64,000 bases of DNA, taken from the NCBI GenBank assembly GCA_019636475.1, contig JAHBXN010000002.1, positions 1 to 64,000 of the forward strand, in the 5' to 3' direction. This DNA comes from Phycisphaerae bacterium (GTDB lineage: Bacteria > Planctomycetota > Phycisphaerae > UBA1845 > UTPLA1). Positions 25,348-35,195 of this stretch are shown piece after piece; the first letter of the stretch is position 1, and the number at the start of each line of letters is the position of its first letter. The notes under the pieces are model-generated. The model saw nothing but the letters and a program-made list of their open reading frames with translations. It searched no databases and was not told the DNA's origin. Made by a program: the position numbers and the translations under genes.

Positions 25348-26733
25348 TCAAATCTCGTCGAATCGGGCCGTAAAGTGGCGAAGCACCGGCGGCTCATGGA
25401 TCATTCGCAGTCCACGCAGTTCATTTCGGCGCGATGCCAACTCCGCGGCAGCCTCGATCACGTAGTCGATGTGGCTCTGAGTATATACCCGCCGCGGCAT
25501 CGCCAATCGAACCAGTTCAAGACGTGGCTTCGCGTTTGCAGATGATATGGCCGAACCGCCGGGCGTCGCGGCCCCGAACATGACCGATCCGATCTCCACG
25601 GATCGGATGCCCCCGATGCGGTATAATCCGCAAACCACAGCCTGACCCGGAAACTGCGACGCGGGAATGTGCGGACACAACTCGGCCGCATCGATGTAGA
25701 TTGCGTGACCGCCCGGAGGCTGCATGATCGGAATGCCGGCCGCCATGAGTTTCTCACCCAGGTACTCCACGCTACGGATTCGATATGCGAGATAGTCTTC
25801 ATGGACGACCTCCTCGAATCCCTGCGCCATGGCCTCCAGATCGCGCCCCGCCAGCCCGCCGTACGTGATGAAGCCTTCCGTGAGAATCAACAGGTTGCTC
25901 GCCTTGTACAGCAGCGCCTCGTCACGCAGCAACAAGAGACCGCCGATGTTCACAAGACCATCCTTTTTGGCACTGATCGTTGCACCGTCGGCCAGTTCGA
26001 AGGTCTCTCGAACGATTTCCAGGATCGATCGATCAGCCATCGCCGGCTCGCGTCGCTTGATGAGGTAGGCATTTTCCGCAAAGCGGCAGGCATCAAGGAA
26101 GAGCGGCAGTTTATGCCGATCGCAAACCGCGCGGACGGCGCGCAGGTTCTCCATGCTGACGGGCTGCCCCCCGCCGCTGTTGTTCGTGATGGTCACCATC
26201 ACGATCGGGATATTCTCTACACCAACTTCGCCGATCAGCTTCTCAAGCGCCTCGATGTTCATGTTGCCCTTGAAAGGGTGCCGATTCGATGGGTCGGCCG
26301 CCTCCGGAATCGGCAAGTCGATCGCTCTTGCGCCGGAATGCTCGACATTCGCGCGTGTCGTGTCGAAATGCGCGTTGTTCGGCACAATCTTGCCGGGGCC
26401 GCCGACCAATTCAAATAGAATGCGCTCGCTCGCGCGGCCCTGGTGCGTGGGCAGCACATGCTGAAATCCGGTCAGTTCACTGATGCGATCCTGAAATCGA
26501 TAGAAGCTCGAAGCGCCGGCATACGATTCGTCACCTCGCATGATCCCAGCCCACTGCTCGGACGACATCGCTCCCGTGCCGCTGTCAGTCAACAAATCGA
26601 TGATGACATCCTCGGCCCGCACCAGAAACAGATTGAACGCGGCTTCTCGCAGAATCCGCTCGCGCTTTTCCCGCGTGGTCATACGAATCGGCTCGACCGA
26701 CTTGATCCGGAACGGCTCGATGATGGTTTTCAT
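25348..26733 (-). CDS. Tryptophanase/tyrosine phenol-lyase family beta-eliminating lyase
   Basis: 461 residues from the ATG at 26733, the normal family length. PLP fold type I, with the catalytic Lys in the ATISAKKDG motif. The family hallmarks IPIVMVTITNNSGGGQPVSM and DACRFAENAYLI are present. The enzyme cleaves L-tryptophan to indole, or L-tyrosine to phenol, with pyruvate and ammonia. I cannot separate tryptophanase from tyrosine phenol-lyase by eye. No TnaC-like leader peptide or permease gene is seen next to it, unlike the E. coli operon. Confidence 0.88.
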   Translation of the reverse strand: MKTIIEPFRIKSVEPIRMTTREKRERILREAAFNLFLVRAEDVIIDLLTDSGTGAMSSEQWAGIMRGDESYAGASSFYRFQDRISELTGFQHVLPTHQGRASERILFELVGGPGKIVPNNAHFDTTRANVEHSGARAIDLPIPEAADPSNRHPFKGNMNIEALEKLIGEVGVENIPIVMVTITNNSGGGQPVSMENLRAVRAVCDRHKLPLFLDACRFAENAYLIKRREPAMADRSILEIVRETFELADGATISAKKDGLVNIGGLLLLRDEALLYKASNLLILTEGFITYGGLAGRDLEAMAQGFEEVVHEDYLAYRIRSVEYLGEKLMAAGIPIMQPPGGHAIYIDAAELCPHIPASQFPGQAVVCGLYRIGGIRSVEIGSVMFGAATPGGSAISSANAKPRLELVRLAMPRRVYTQSHIDYVIEAAAELASRRNELRGLRMIHEPPVLRHFTARFDEI

Positions 26734-26912
26734 GGTTCGTTTTCCGTGGTTTGATTGCAGGGATACACCGCTTCGCACTCCGATGAACAGTTCCCTCGCT
26801 CGCGCGATGCCGCGCACAAACGGCGCGGCCCCGACCGTACTGAATTCATCCGGCCGACCGCGACTGGCAGAAACGCATTCCCAGCAAGTCCCATGCCTTT
26901 TAGCCTGTCGCA

Positions 26913-28517
26913 TCAATCCGATTCGAGGCGATTACTGCACTGTTCCAGAATCGATTCAGCCACCTGCCTTGGATTGTAACCCGCGGGCAGCCGGACCAGG
27001 GGCTTTTCGTATTTCTTGCATGAGATTTCAACATCGGCATAACTATGCCGCGACCAACGGATCGCCAGAATGACCACGGCGACATCCGGCCGCGACACGT
27101 CGGGATCGAAGTCAACGCGCGTATTGTGCTCCCGCGTCTTCATCCAGATCAGCTCCCGCAGTCCAAACGCCGTTTCGATCGCCTGTTTGGAGTGAGGCCG
27201 CATCTCACCTCCGATCAGCAGGATCGATTTGCCGGATAGAAGGCTTGCCACGCGCATGATCGCTTCCGTCGGTGGTTCGCGCTGGACCACCTCCCCGCTT
27301 GGTCGCCGCGAAGCGATGTATCGGTCGATCTCCGTCAGCACGCGCTGCATGGCCGGATGCTCGGCGACCGCGTCCGGCATGGTGTCGACAAATGGCAGGA
27401 GCAGATCGCGAAGTTCGACACTGCTTGCAGCTAATCCATCGTTCACCATGCGATCGACTGTTTCGGAGATTGTCTTCCAGTCGTTATCGTGGTCTTGATC
27501 GCTGCGTTGCTCGACCTGCTTGAGGTGATATCGAATCTTGTTGAAGTCCTCGCGTCGCGACTTTTGCCGCTCGCGGCGCCGGGTCAGTTCCTCGTCAGCT
27601 GTGCGCAAACGTTCCCTCAAATCGTTCAACGAAGTCGGGTCCGCAGTATCATCCAGCCGCATGTATCGATTGATCAGTATCCGTGCTTTCCATGCCTTAA
27701 GGCGAAGCCAGTTGAACATTTTCAACTGGTCCGAATCGCGTTGGAAAATTGATTCCTGAAGCATCCCACGCAGCATGGACTGCGCTTCCGCGGCGAGATC
27801 CATCGCCTTCTCAAGATCACCCTCGCTTTCGTCGGAACCGTTCTCAACCATCCGCAACAGCGCCGCCGCATCGCCCACCAGGTCGAAGCAGTCAGCAAGA
27901 TCATCGTAATGCGCAGGGTCTTCGGGCATCGCCGCATTCGGGTTGCACATCCACAGATAGCAATCAGGCACTTCTCTTGCACGCTGGATAATCTCATCGT
28001 CAAGCGGCAGTATTTCAGTCTGAAAATTCGCGCCCTGCCCGAGCAGCCGCGTGCGCTTCACCTGCCAACGGCAACCCTGAGCCTTTATACGGCAACGCTT
28101 CTCGATCAGATTCAGATCAGGCAGAACTTCGCCGGCTCCCGGCGATCGGGTGTCCTGGCGAGGCGTCGCGGCGGCCAGATTCGTCGCGGACCCGAACGTG
28201 ATCGGCGGCAATTCCGCCAGCGCTGAATTACGCTCGGCTCGAGACGACCAATCGTCCGACTCGTCGCCGATGTCCCACGCAGGCGCCTCCGCGCGCACAG
28301 CCGTTCTGTTGTCATCCGCGCCGGAGCGCCCCTCGCTCTCGACTTGCGATGTTGCCGACCGAGCCGCAGCCGCGACATGAATAAGCCCCCGGCCCAGTTC
28401 ATCGAGCAGTTCGGCCAATCGCGAATCCGTTCGCGCAAGGCCGATCAGGTGCTCAATCACCGATCCGAATAACACCGAAATTCGGCCAGCGGTGGATTCT
28501 TCCTGCGGTTGTTCCAT
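26913..28517 (-). CDS. Uncharacterised protein with a C-terminal DUF2325-like domain
   Basis: 534 residues, start ATG behind GAAAGGAAAGGC. A variable, low-complexity N-terminal third precedes a helical and coiled-coil middle (TADEELTRRRERQKSRREDF). The C-terminal 100 residues (SILLIGGEMRPHSKQAIETA, then VDFDPDVSRPDVAVVILAIR, then KKYEKPLVRLPAGYN) look like the Rossmann-like DUF2325 domain. No catalytic residues can be named. It stands between the tryptophanase and a DinB-like protein on the same strand, with normal codon use. Confidence 0.6.
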   Translation of the reverse strand: MEQPQEESTAGRISVLFGSVIEHLIGLARTDSRLAELLDELGRGLIHVAAAARSATSQVESEGRSGADDNRTAVRAEAPAWDIGDESDDWSSRAERNSALAELPPITFGSATNLAAATPRQDTRSPGAGEVLPDLNLIEKRCRIKAQGCRWQVKRTRLLGQGANFQTEILPLDDEIIQRAREVPDCYLWMCNPNAAMPEDPAHYDDLADCFDLVGDAAALLRMVENGSDESEGDLEKAMDLAAEAQSMLRGMLQESIFQRDSDQLKMFNWLRLKAWKARILINRYMRLDDTADPTSLNDLRERLRTADEELTRRRERQKSRREDFNKIRYHLKQVEQRSDQDHDNDWKTISETVDRMVNDGLAASSVELRDLLLPFVDTMPDAVAEHPAMQRVLTEIDRYIASRRPSGEVVQREPPTEAIMRVASLLSGKSILLIGGEMRPHSKQAIETAFGLRELIWMKTREHNTRVDFDPDVSRPDVAVVILAIRWSRHSYADVEISCKKYEKPLVRLPAGYNPRQVAESILEQCSNRLESD

Positions 28518-28625
28518 GTGCCTTTCCTTTCAAGATTGACGAGTCATCACCTCGACCCGTTCCCGCTCAACGCGCGGCCGCTCCCGCCATCGGCCTGGCG
28601 AAAGATTTCCCAGCCCGAGTATTCC

Positions 28626-29117
28626 TCAGGATGGAACGAGAAAGCTCAGATGCAATTCGGCGTGTCGCAGGTTGAGTTGAATGCGCTCGTCCATCGTCAA
28701 CGGACCGATGACAACGCTTTGATACCTCGCCTCTTCTCCAGCCTTCAGACGAACAAGGGCCATCTTAAGTCGTTCCGCCCCAACCGACGTCTCCAGCTCC
28801 TCCATGCCGTATGTCCCACCCTTCACGCCAGGAATGTGAACTCCGACCGGCAATCCACGCCGGGCAAAGCGCCGCGCAACGATTGGTACCAGCCACCTGA
28901 CCACAATCGGCGGCTTCCTCATTGGCGGATAACCTGTCCAGCCGTACTCGATCCAGGATGCCAGATGGCCGAACGCCTGCCCTGGTGACCAATTCCCAAG
29001 TTTTCGAAGTGTGCCACGCGAATCGGCAACGACGATTCGATCGATTTCCGCGATGCAATCGTCGACCGTCTCAAACCTGAGCCGTCGCCGGTCCTTCACG
29101 CGCCGTGTGCGAACCAT
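28626..29117 (-). CDS. DUF1569/DinB-like helical protein
   Basis: 163 residues from the ATG at 29117, behind GGAGGGCAACCAG. The pattern of RKLGNWSPGQAFGHLASWIE and, near the end, LNLRHAELHLSFL matches the four-helix DinB/YfiT-like fold, in which spaced His residues may bind metal. In such proteins, often grouped as DUF1569, the reaction is mostly unknown; thiol-dependent transferases are a possibility. It appears to be a stand-alone gene. Confidence 0.6.
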   Translation of the reverse strand: MVRTRRVKDRRRLRFETVDDCIAEIDRIVVADSRGTLRKLGNWSPGQAFGHLASWIEYGWTGYPPMRKPPIVVRWLVPIVARRFARRGLPVGVHIPGVKGGTYGMEELETSVGAERLKMALVRLKAGEEARYQSVVIGPLTMDERIQLNLRHAELHLSFLVPS

Positions 29118-29356
29118 CTGGTTGCCCTCCGTTGTTGACCCACATTTCCAGCGTCCGCCCCGCCATTTTGGCAATTGAACCCGCATGGATGACTTACGAG
29201 AGGCCGGTCCGAATAGCCCGCTATAATTTTCTTATGGGAAGGCCTCGATTCAGGTAATATAAGGGCATCAGGCAAATTGCACTCGCCGATGCGCAACAAA
29301 ACAGGTAACCCCTGAGCGACAGTATCCCGACATTCAAAGAATCCGGACTCCTCAAA

Positions 29357-30070
29357 ATGACGCCGTCCGCTGACTCCGAAGCTGCCGTGAGCCGTTCCGA
29401 CGCCATCGTATACGTTGTCGATGATGATCCGGCCGTTCGATCGTCGATCTGCTGGCTACTCGAGTCCGTGTCGTTGCCGTTCGCCGCATTCGGAAGCGGA
29501 CAGGCATTCCTTGAGGCCTATCAACCCGATCGTCCGTCGTGCCTGGTGCTCGACGTGCGAATGCCCGGACTCAGCGGTATTGAATTGCAGGAGCGCCTGA
29601 ATTCTGAGGGAATCTGCCTACCCATCGTCTTTATCAGCGGACACGGGGACGTCCCCATCGCGGTCCGGGCGATGCGCCATGGCGCGATCGATTTCATTGA
29701 GAAGCCGTTTGATGACAAATTACTTCTCGAACGAATTGAGTCCTCGCTCGAGTCGTCGCGTGCTTTCATTGACGCCGAGCGAACGCGGAGCGTCATCCGG
29801 GAACGAATGCACCGGCTGTCACCCCGTGAGAATGACGTGATGTGGCTTGTCGCGGCGGGACTCGCAAACAAGGCGATCGCTGCAAGACTGGGCCTGAGTC
29901 CGAAGACTGTTGAGGTTCATCGTGCCCGCGTGATGGACAAAATGGAGGCGAACTCACTCGCGGATCTTGTCCGGATGTGCCTGTCCAACGACCTCCGCGC
30001 GATGCCTCAGCCCATGCCGAGGCCATCCGGCGTTGGCGATCGCACTGCATGGAACCGGCCCGGCGGTTGA
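29357..30070 (+). CDS. FixJ-type response regulator (receiver plus LuxR HTH)
   Basis: 237 residues. The receiver domain (residues about 15-130) has the acidic pocket VVDDDP, phosphoacceptor D66 in LVLDVRMPG, and conserved Lys in FIEKPF. The C-terminal LuxR/FixJ DNA-binding domain (LSPRENDVMWLVAAGLANKA, then SPKTVEVHRARVMDKM) follows. No histidine kinase gene lies in the window next to it, so it is an orphan regulator whose signal is unknown. It converges on the aminotransferase gene. Confidence 0.88.
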   Translation: MTPSADSEAAVSRSDAIVYVVDDDPAVRSSICWLLESVSLPFAAFGSGQAFLEAYQPDRPSCLVLDVRMPGLSGIELQERLNSEGICLPIVFISGHGDVPIAVRAMRHGAIDFIEKPFDDKLLLERIESSLESSRAFIDAERTRSVIRERMHRLSPRENDVMWLVAAGLANKAIAARLGLSPKTVEVHRARVMDKMEANSLADLVRMCLSNDLRAMPQPMPRPSGVGDRTAWNRPGG

Positions 30071-30115
30071 CTGAAAAACTGCACGGGAACCCTGGCGACG
30101 CCGACGGCCACCACG

Positions 30116-31030
30116 TCAACGCACCCCACCCGAAAAGATCTCATCTTTGGACCGTGTATGTTCACGGAAATCGGCGATGAGCTGCTTCGTGATTGGACCC
30201 GGCTTCCCGTCGCCGACCGGGCGCTTATCGATTTCGGTGACGGGGCACACTTCGGCACCCGTGCCGGTGATGAACATCTCGTCCGCGTAGTAGAGGTCCT
30301 GCCTCGTCAGCGTCGTCTCATCCGTACACAGCCCGCGCTTCTTGGCGAAGTGCAGAATCAGCCGCCGGGTGACGCCTTCCAGAAGTCCGCAGTGAGCCGC
30401 GGGCGTCCGAACAACCCCGCGCTTCACGATGAACAGATTGTCGCCCGTGCATTCGGCGACGTAGCCCTCATGATTCAACATGACGGCCTCGAGCACATTG
30501 GCGTCGATCGCTTCAAACTTCGCCATGATGTTGTTCAGGTAATTCAAGCTCTTGATGCGGGGAGACAGCGCATTGGGGTGGTTGCGAATCGTGGAGGCAG
30601 TCACAATCTTCATGCCGACTTCGTACATCGCGGGATCGAACATCTGAATCTTCCCAACGATGATGAACACATTGGCGGGCCCCACGCGCAGCGGGTGAAT
30701 CCCAAGTGTGCCGACGCCGCGCGCGGCCACAAGCCGGATATATCCGTCGGTCGCGTTGTTCACCTTGATGGTCTCGAGCATCGCGTCGATGATCTGCTGG
30801 CGCGTGTACGGAATCTCAAGGCGAATGGCCTTGAGGCAATCCATGAAACGATCCATGTGCGCGGTGCACTCAAAGATGCGTCCGTTGTAAACGCGAATGC
30901 CCTCAAACACGCCGTCACCATAGAGCAGACCGTGGCTGAACACGTTGATGTTCGCCTCGGCTGTCGGCACAAGCTTGCCATCGAGCCAGATCTTCAAGTT
31001 CGGGTCCGGCAAATATTCATTTGTCGCCAT
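30116..31030 (-). CDS. ilvE: Branched-chain amino acid aminotransferase (class IV)
   Basis: 304 residues, start ATG with GAAGAGGAGATC upstream. Fold type IV PLP enzyme: IWLDGKLVPTAEANINVFSH near the N terminus, the PLP lysine in the SPRIKSLNYLNNIMAK segment, and EGYVAECTGDNLFIVKRG and GVTRRLILHFA are family hallmarks. It exchanges the amino group between Leu/Ile/Val and 2-oxoglutarate. It is a single gene, not in an ilv operon here. Confidence 0.9.
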   Translation of the reverse strand: MATNEYLPDPNLKIWLDGKLVPTAEANINVFSHGLLYGDGVFEGIRVYNGRIFECTAHMDRFMDCLKAIRLEIPYTRQQIIDAMLETIKVNNATDGYIRLVAARGVGTLGIHPLRVGPANVFIIVGKIQMFDPAMYEVGMKIVTASTIRNHPNALSPRIKSLNYLNNIMAKFEAIDANVLEAVMLNHEGYVAECTGDNLFIVKRGVVRTPAAHCGLLEGVTRRLILHFAKKRGLCTDETTLTRQDLYYADEMFITGTGAEVCPVTEIDKRPVGDGKPGPITKQLIADFREHTRSKDEIFSGGVR

Positions 31031-31221
31031 GGCTTGATCTCCTCTTCTGGTGGCTGTAGCCCATTGTCAGGCATGGCCGCGGCTTTCGACAAGTGCCGCA
31101 GCGCGGATAAATAACTTTCCCGCCATACGCGGCCCGGCCGCTCTTTCCGTATCGCTTCTGAAGCAAACGGGGTTCGCGCCGGAGTGACTCACCGCGACAG
31201 ATTCGCGGACCAACGCGAAAT

Positions 31222-32070
31222 TCACGATTCGAGCCGACCGTCAACGAGGTGGACCGTGCGATCCGCCTCGGTCGCCAGTTCCCGGTCGTGCGTGACCATG
31301 ACGATCGTCTGGCCGGCTCGATTTAACTCTTTCAGCAGGTTAAAGATATCTCGCCCCGTGCGGCTGTCAAGATTGCCAGTCGGTTCGTCGGCAAAGAGCA
31401 TCGCCGGCTGATTCACAAGCGCCCGCGCAATCGCAACGCGCTGCCGCTCGCCGCCTGACAGTTCATTCGGGCGATGACGCATCCGATCGCTCAGTCCGAC
31501 ACGCGCCAGAAGATCCTTCGCACGCTGCCCCAGCGAAGCGCGACCACCGAGCCATTGGCCCGCCGAACGGCCGACCATTGCGGGCAGCAAGACATTTTCG
31601 AGCACGTCGAATTCCGGAAGCAGGTGATAGAACTGAAAAACGAACCCAAACGATTCGTTTCGCATCCGGTTTCGCCGGCTCTCGATCATGCGATAGTCTG
31701 ACGCACCGGAAATGGATTTCAGGCCTGATCCTCCTGTGGATCCGGCTCTCCGTTCTCCCTGCCGACGTGCCGGAGCAACCGAAGCGCCACCGACGGATAG
31801 AGCCGCCTCGACAAACGTGCCCTCGCGCCCTTCGGGTATTCGTCGAGCGCCTTCCGGCTCGAACAATTCGACACCTTCGAAATACACCTGCCCACGCTGC
31901 GGCACGTCCAGGCCGCTCATCACATGAAGCAGCGTGCTCTTGCCGCCACCGCTCGCGCCGGTGATGGAGACGAACTCGCCACGCTGTATCTCAACCGATA
32001 CACCGCGAAGCACCGGCAGGAGCGATCTGCCGAGGATGTAGGTTTTGTGAATGCCCTCAGCGCGAAGCAT
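31222..32070 (-). CDS. lolD: LolD-like ABC transporter ATPase with an extra loop
   Basis: 282 residues; LolD is usually about 225-235. Walker A is GASGGGKS, signature LSGGERQR, Walker B AMLFADEPTG and the H-loop VTHD. The N terminus (LRAEGIHKTYILGRSLLPVL) is typical of the LolD/MacB group. About 50 extra residues (roughly 72-125, Gly/Arg/Ser-rich) are inserted between the Walker A half and the Q-loop segment FGFVFQFYHLLPEF. It is 63 bases downstream of the FtsX-like permease, which should be its partner in moving lipoproteins out of the inner membrane. Confidence 0.85.
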   Translation of the reverse strand: MLRAEGIHKTYILGRSLLPVLRGVSVEIQRGEFVSITGASGGGKSTLLHVMSGLDVPQRGQVYFEGVELFEPEGARRIPEGREGTFVEAALSVGGASVAPARRQGERRAGSTGGSGLKSISGASDYRMIESRRNRMRNESFGFVFQFYHLLPEFDVLENVLLPAMVGRSAGQWLGGRASLGQRAKDLLARVGLSDRMRHRPNELSGGERQRVAIARALVNQPAMLFADEPTGNLDSRTGRDIFNLLKELNRAGQTIVMVTHDRELATEADRTVHLVDGRLES

Positions 32071-32133
32071 ATTTCACCATCCAGACACCCCCCTGAGAAC
32101 CGATGCAACACGTGTCGGCCTCGAATCAAATCT

Positions 32134-34824
32134 CTACTCGTATCGCAGCGCTTCCACGGGCCACGTGCGCCCTGCCCGCATCGCGGGGAAGGCCGCGCCA
32201 AGCACCGACGCGCCGATCGCCAATGCACTGATGGCCAGCACCTCATCCCATTTCCAGTGGCTCGGAATCTTGTCAAATGAGTAAGTCTCAGGACTCCATA
32301 CGCGCCAGGCCGGATTAATCCTCGCGAGCCAGTCCTGAACCTCGTTGATATTTTCAACAAACGTCGTGCCCAACAGTGATCCGAGTATTGCACCCACGAG
32401 CCCGATGGCAGCGCCATACACCAGGAAGACCGCCACCACGCCCTCCGTGCTCGCGCCGACGCTCTTGATGATGCCGACGTCGCGCGTTTTTTCCTGAACG
32501 ATCATGTAGAAGATGCAGAGTATCAGCAGCACGGCAACGATGCTGATCACACCAAACATGATCAGCACCAGAAACTTTTCTTTCTCGATCGCTGCGATGA
32601 AGCTTGCCTGCATTTCCTCCCATGTCGAGATACCCGTATTGCGAACCATGCGCGCTTCGAACGGGTCCATCGGTGTGTTCGCGGTGACACGCGTCCAACA
32701 CTGTGCGACCTGCCGCTTCTTCTCCAGCAGTTCCGATCGAGGCTTGGCAAACTGTTCCTTTAGCTTGACTTGAACCTGGGTGCATCGCGGACTGGTGAAG
32801 CCGCCCTCCTCCCGCTCCTGGGGGCCCATCTTCAATAAAGCCTGTAGGCGGTCGAAATCCACGTATACATTTTTGGAGTCTATGTCGTGAATTCCCGTCT
32901 TCGAATCGTCCACATATCGAAATGCCGGCTGAGGCGGCGCCTGCTGAACGATCTGGCCGCCACGCGTCATCGGAATGACCGTCAGCAGACACGGCTCCCC
33001 CCTTGGATAATTTGACAGACGCTCGTAATCGCCGGATGGAAACCGCTTGAACAGAATATCTCGACCAATGATTGCACCCGGATAAGGCGAGCCTTCGTAC
33101 CCGGGTTTCAGATTCTCACTCGATGACACATCGAACACACCCGGTCCGATCAGCCGGCCTCCATCGCGAGGGTAAAGCAGTTGCTCTTCCGCTCGCTTTT
33201 CCGGCGAAAGCGAAGGCAACCACTTCTCGCGATACCAGCGATCCATATCACCCGGCAGCGCAACGCGGCGCTGTTCGTCAAACCCCCACATCGGCTGCCC
33301 CTGCTCAATGTCCAGCCGCGTATCGCCATAACGGTTGTTATAAAAAAGGTCTTTGCCGAAATCGTTGACCTTGACAAACTCAGGAAGGCGAATGCCGAGA
33401 ATCTGAACGGCCTTGGTGAATTTCGTCGCAGGAAACTGAAGAATTCCGTATGAGATGATGAGCGGCGTCGCTTCTTCGACGATCAACTCGCCGGACTTCG
33501 GATCCCGCAGCTTCTTGGCTTCTTCGATGAACTCCGCGTAATACGGAAATCCCTGTAGCCCGCCGTCCATCACGAGGTCGCCCAGAAGTCCGTCCGCGCG
33601 GTCGCGGATGCTGTCAACGAATCCGCCCATGACGCTGATGACGATGATCATCATCGCAACGCAGAGCGTCACCGCACCCACAGAGAAAAACGCGATGCGC
33701 TTGCGCTGCAGCAGTCTCGACGCCAGAAACGCAACGTAGTATCGCGGCCATCCGAGAAATGGACTGATGCGCCACGCCGTCCACCAGATGAACGCCACAA
33801 TACCGAGAATCACGAGCCACACGCCCGCGTTGAACAGATACCACTCCGGCTGCGCCCATTCGAAGTGGTCGTACCCAAGCCACGCAAGCGGGCTGGCCAG
33901 CCACGACACACCGGTCAATTCGGGAACGTTTTTCCAGAGTGAATTGCCGACAGCAAGCGGAACCCACGCGGCAAGCCCATAAATCGCAACAAACGCCCCG
34001 ACCACGCGGATCAGATACATTCCGATCGGAAACCACCGAAACTTCGCGACGGCGTGCATTCCCGGCCAGCGAATCAGCAGCATCCACACCAGCAGCAGCG
34101 GACCCAGCATGAGCACGCTGTGATCCAGACCATCTGTCGAAAGCTCCTTCGGTACGAAATACCACGGAAGGCCGGCGACCTTTCGCATCAAGGTCTGTGA
34201 GGGCAGCCGATGGAAAGAAACCTCATCGTCGCGCATGGCCGAGACGAAATAATCCCAGTCACCGCTCAACGCCTCACGATTTGCATCGATTTCTGAAATG
34301 ATCAGGCGTCGACGCTCCTGCATCGATTCGGGCAACTCGCCGAGCGTGAGGCCCCTGCGAATGGCATCGACGAATTGTCGCCGCGTTTCGTTCGAGATGC
34401 CTTGGCCGATCCAGGCCATCGACATCGCCGCATTGAGGCACGCCATCGACGACCAGAATGCGACAAGCACCCACACGAGTCCGAAAGCCATCGATGGAAC
34501 GCGTGAAGTCAGCCCTGACTGCCAATTACCGATCGCGCCAAGGCAGCGACTGGCCCCACGCACCAGCGCGAGCAAAAAATGGCCCGCCGCGGCTACGGGC
34601 GCCAGCGCGAGCACCACGGGTGACAGGACCAACGCAAGCCACGGCGAAACGGTGATCGGCCGGCCAAGAATTCTGGCGACAGTCGCTTCGACGACGATGT
34701 AGTAGGCGGCGCCGACGAGGTTGGAACCCGCGAGGAAGAGCACATAAGCCGGCACCGACAGCGGTGCGAGCAGCGTAAAGAGCAACATGCGAATCCGCGG
34801 ACTCAAGAACCAGCTCCGTGACAC
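32134..34824 (-). CDS. LolC/LolE-like FtsX permease with a long N-terminal membrane extension
   Basis: 896 residues from a GTG at 34824; LolC/E are about 400-415. The Lol-type core begins near residue 375 (LASRLLQRKRIAFFSVGAVT, then MMIIVISVMGGFVDSI). It contains a large periplasmic domain and the three C-terminal FtsX helices (KEKFLVLIMFGVISIVAVLL, then DVGIIKSVGAST, then GLVGAILGSLLG). The first 370 residues add several transmembrane helices and are not part of standard LolC. The neighbour LolD-like ATPase suggests a lipoprotein release complex built from one permease type. What the extension does is unknown. Confidence 0.82.
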   Translation of the reverse strand: MSRSWFLSPRIRMLLFTLLAPLSVPAYVLFLAGSNLVGAAYYIVVEATVARILGRPITVSPWLALVLSPVVLALAPVAAAGHFLLALVRGASRCLGAIGNWQSGLTSRVPSMAFGLVWVLVAFWSSMACLNAAMSMAWIGQGISNETRRQFVDAIRRGLTLGELPESMQERRRLIISEIDANREALSGDWDYFVSAMRDDEVSFHRLPSQTLMRKVAGLPWYFVPKELSTDGLDHSVLMLGPLLLVWMLLIRWPGMHAVAKFRWFPIGMYLIRVVGAFVAIYGLAAWVPLAVGNSLWKNVPELTGVSWLASPLAWLGYDHFEWAQPEWYLFNAGVWLVILGIVAFIWWTAWRISPFLGWPRYYVAFLASRLLQRKRIAFFSVGAVTLCVAMMIIVISVMGGFVDSIRDRADGLLGDLVMDGGLQGFPYYAEFIEEAKKLRDPKSGELIVEEATPLIISYGILQFPATKFTKAVQILGIRLPEFVKVNDFGKDLFYNNRYGDTRLDIEQGQPMWGFDEQRRVALPGDMDRWYREKWLPSLSPEKRAEEQLLYPRDGGRLIGPGVFDVSSSENLKPGYEGSPYPGAIIGRDILFKRFPSGDYERLSNYPRGEPCLLTVIPMTRGGQIVQQAPPQPAFRYVDDSKTGIHDIDSKNVYVDFDRLQALLKMGPQEREEGGFTSPRCTQVQVKLKEQFAKPRSELLEKKRQVAQCWTRVTANTPMDPFEARMVRNTGISTWEEMQASFIAAIEKEKFLVLIMFGVISIVAVLLILCIFYMIVQEKTRDVGIIKSVGASTEGVVAVFLVYGAAIGLVGAILGSLLGTTFVENINEVQDWLARINPAWRVWSPETYSFDKIPSHWKWDEVLAISALAIGASVLGAAFPAMRAGRTWPVEALRYE

Positions 34825-35195
34825 GACTTTTCATTCCGCGGCCTGCCCTGATACCCCCGGGGCCACATCCCGTCGTTCGAGCGATGGTAAGGAACTTACG
34901 CCCTGCTGCCAACTGACGTTCAGCCGAGGTCGAGAATCCTGAGCACTGCTGACGCCGAACTCGAAAGGCATGGAAAGCCGAAGGCATAAATTGGCAGGGG
35001 TTGAGACGATCCCGCAATACATAAATGCCGGACGCGCAAAACATGCAGTGTTATTGCTGTCGACCCGTTCGAAAGCGGATCCGAATCAGCCGGCTTGATT
35101 CCGAAGTGAGGACGGCATCCCCCAATGCCGATCGCATCGCGGGAACAAACTCATGGTGGTTTTTCCCGGATTGACTCGATGGCACCGCGATCGAG
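34825..35195. other. Intergenic region with no recognised feature
   Basis: I see no supported gene or RNA. It lies upstream of the LolC/E-like gene and downstream of the PEP-CTERM gene, both on the minus strand, so a promoter for the permease is expected inside it but could not be pinpointed. Confidence 0.4.
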
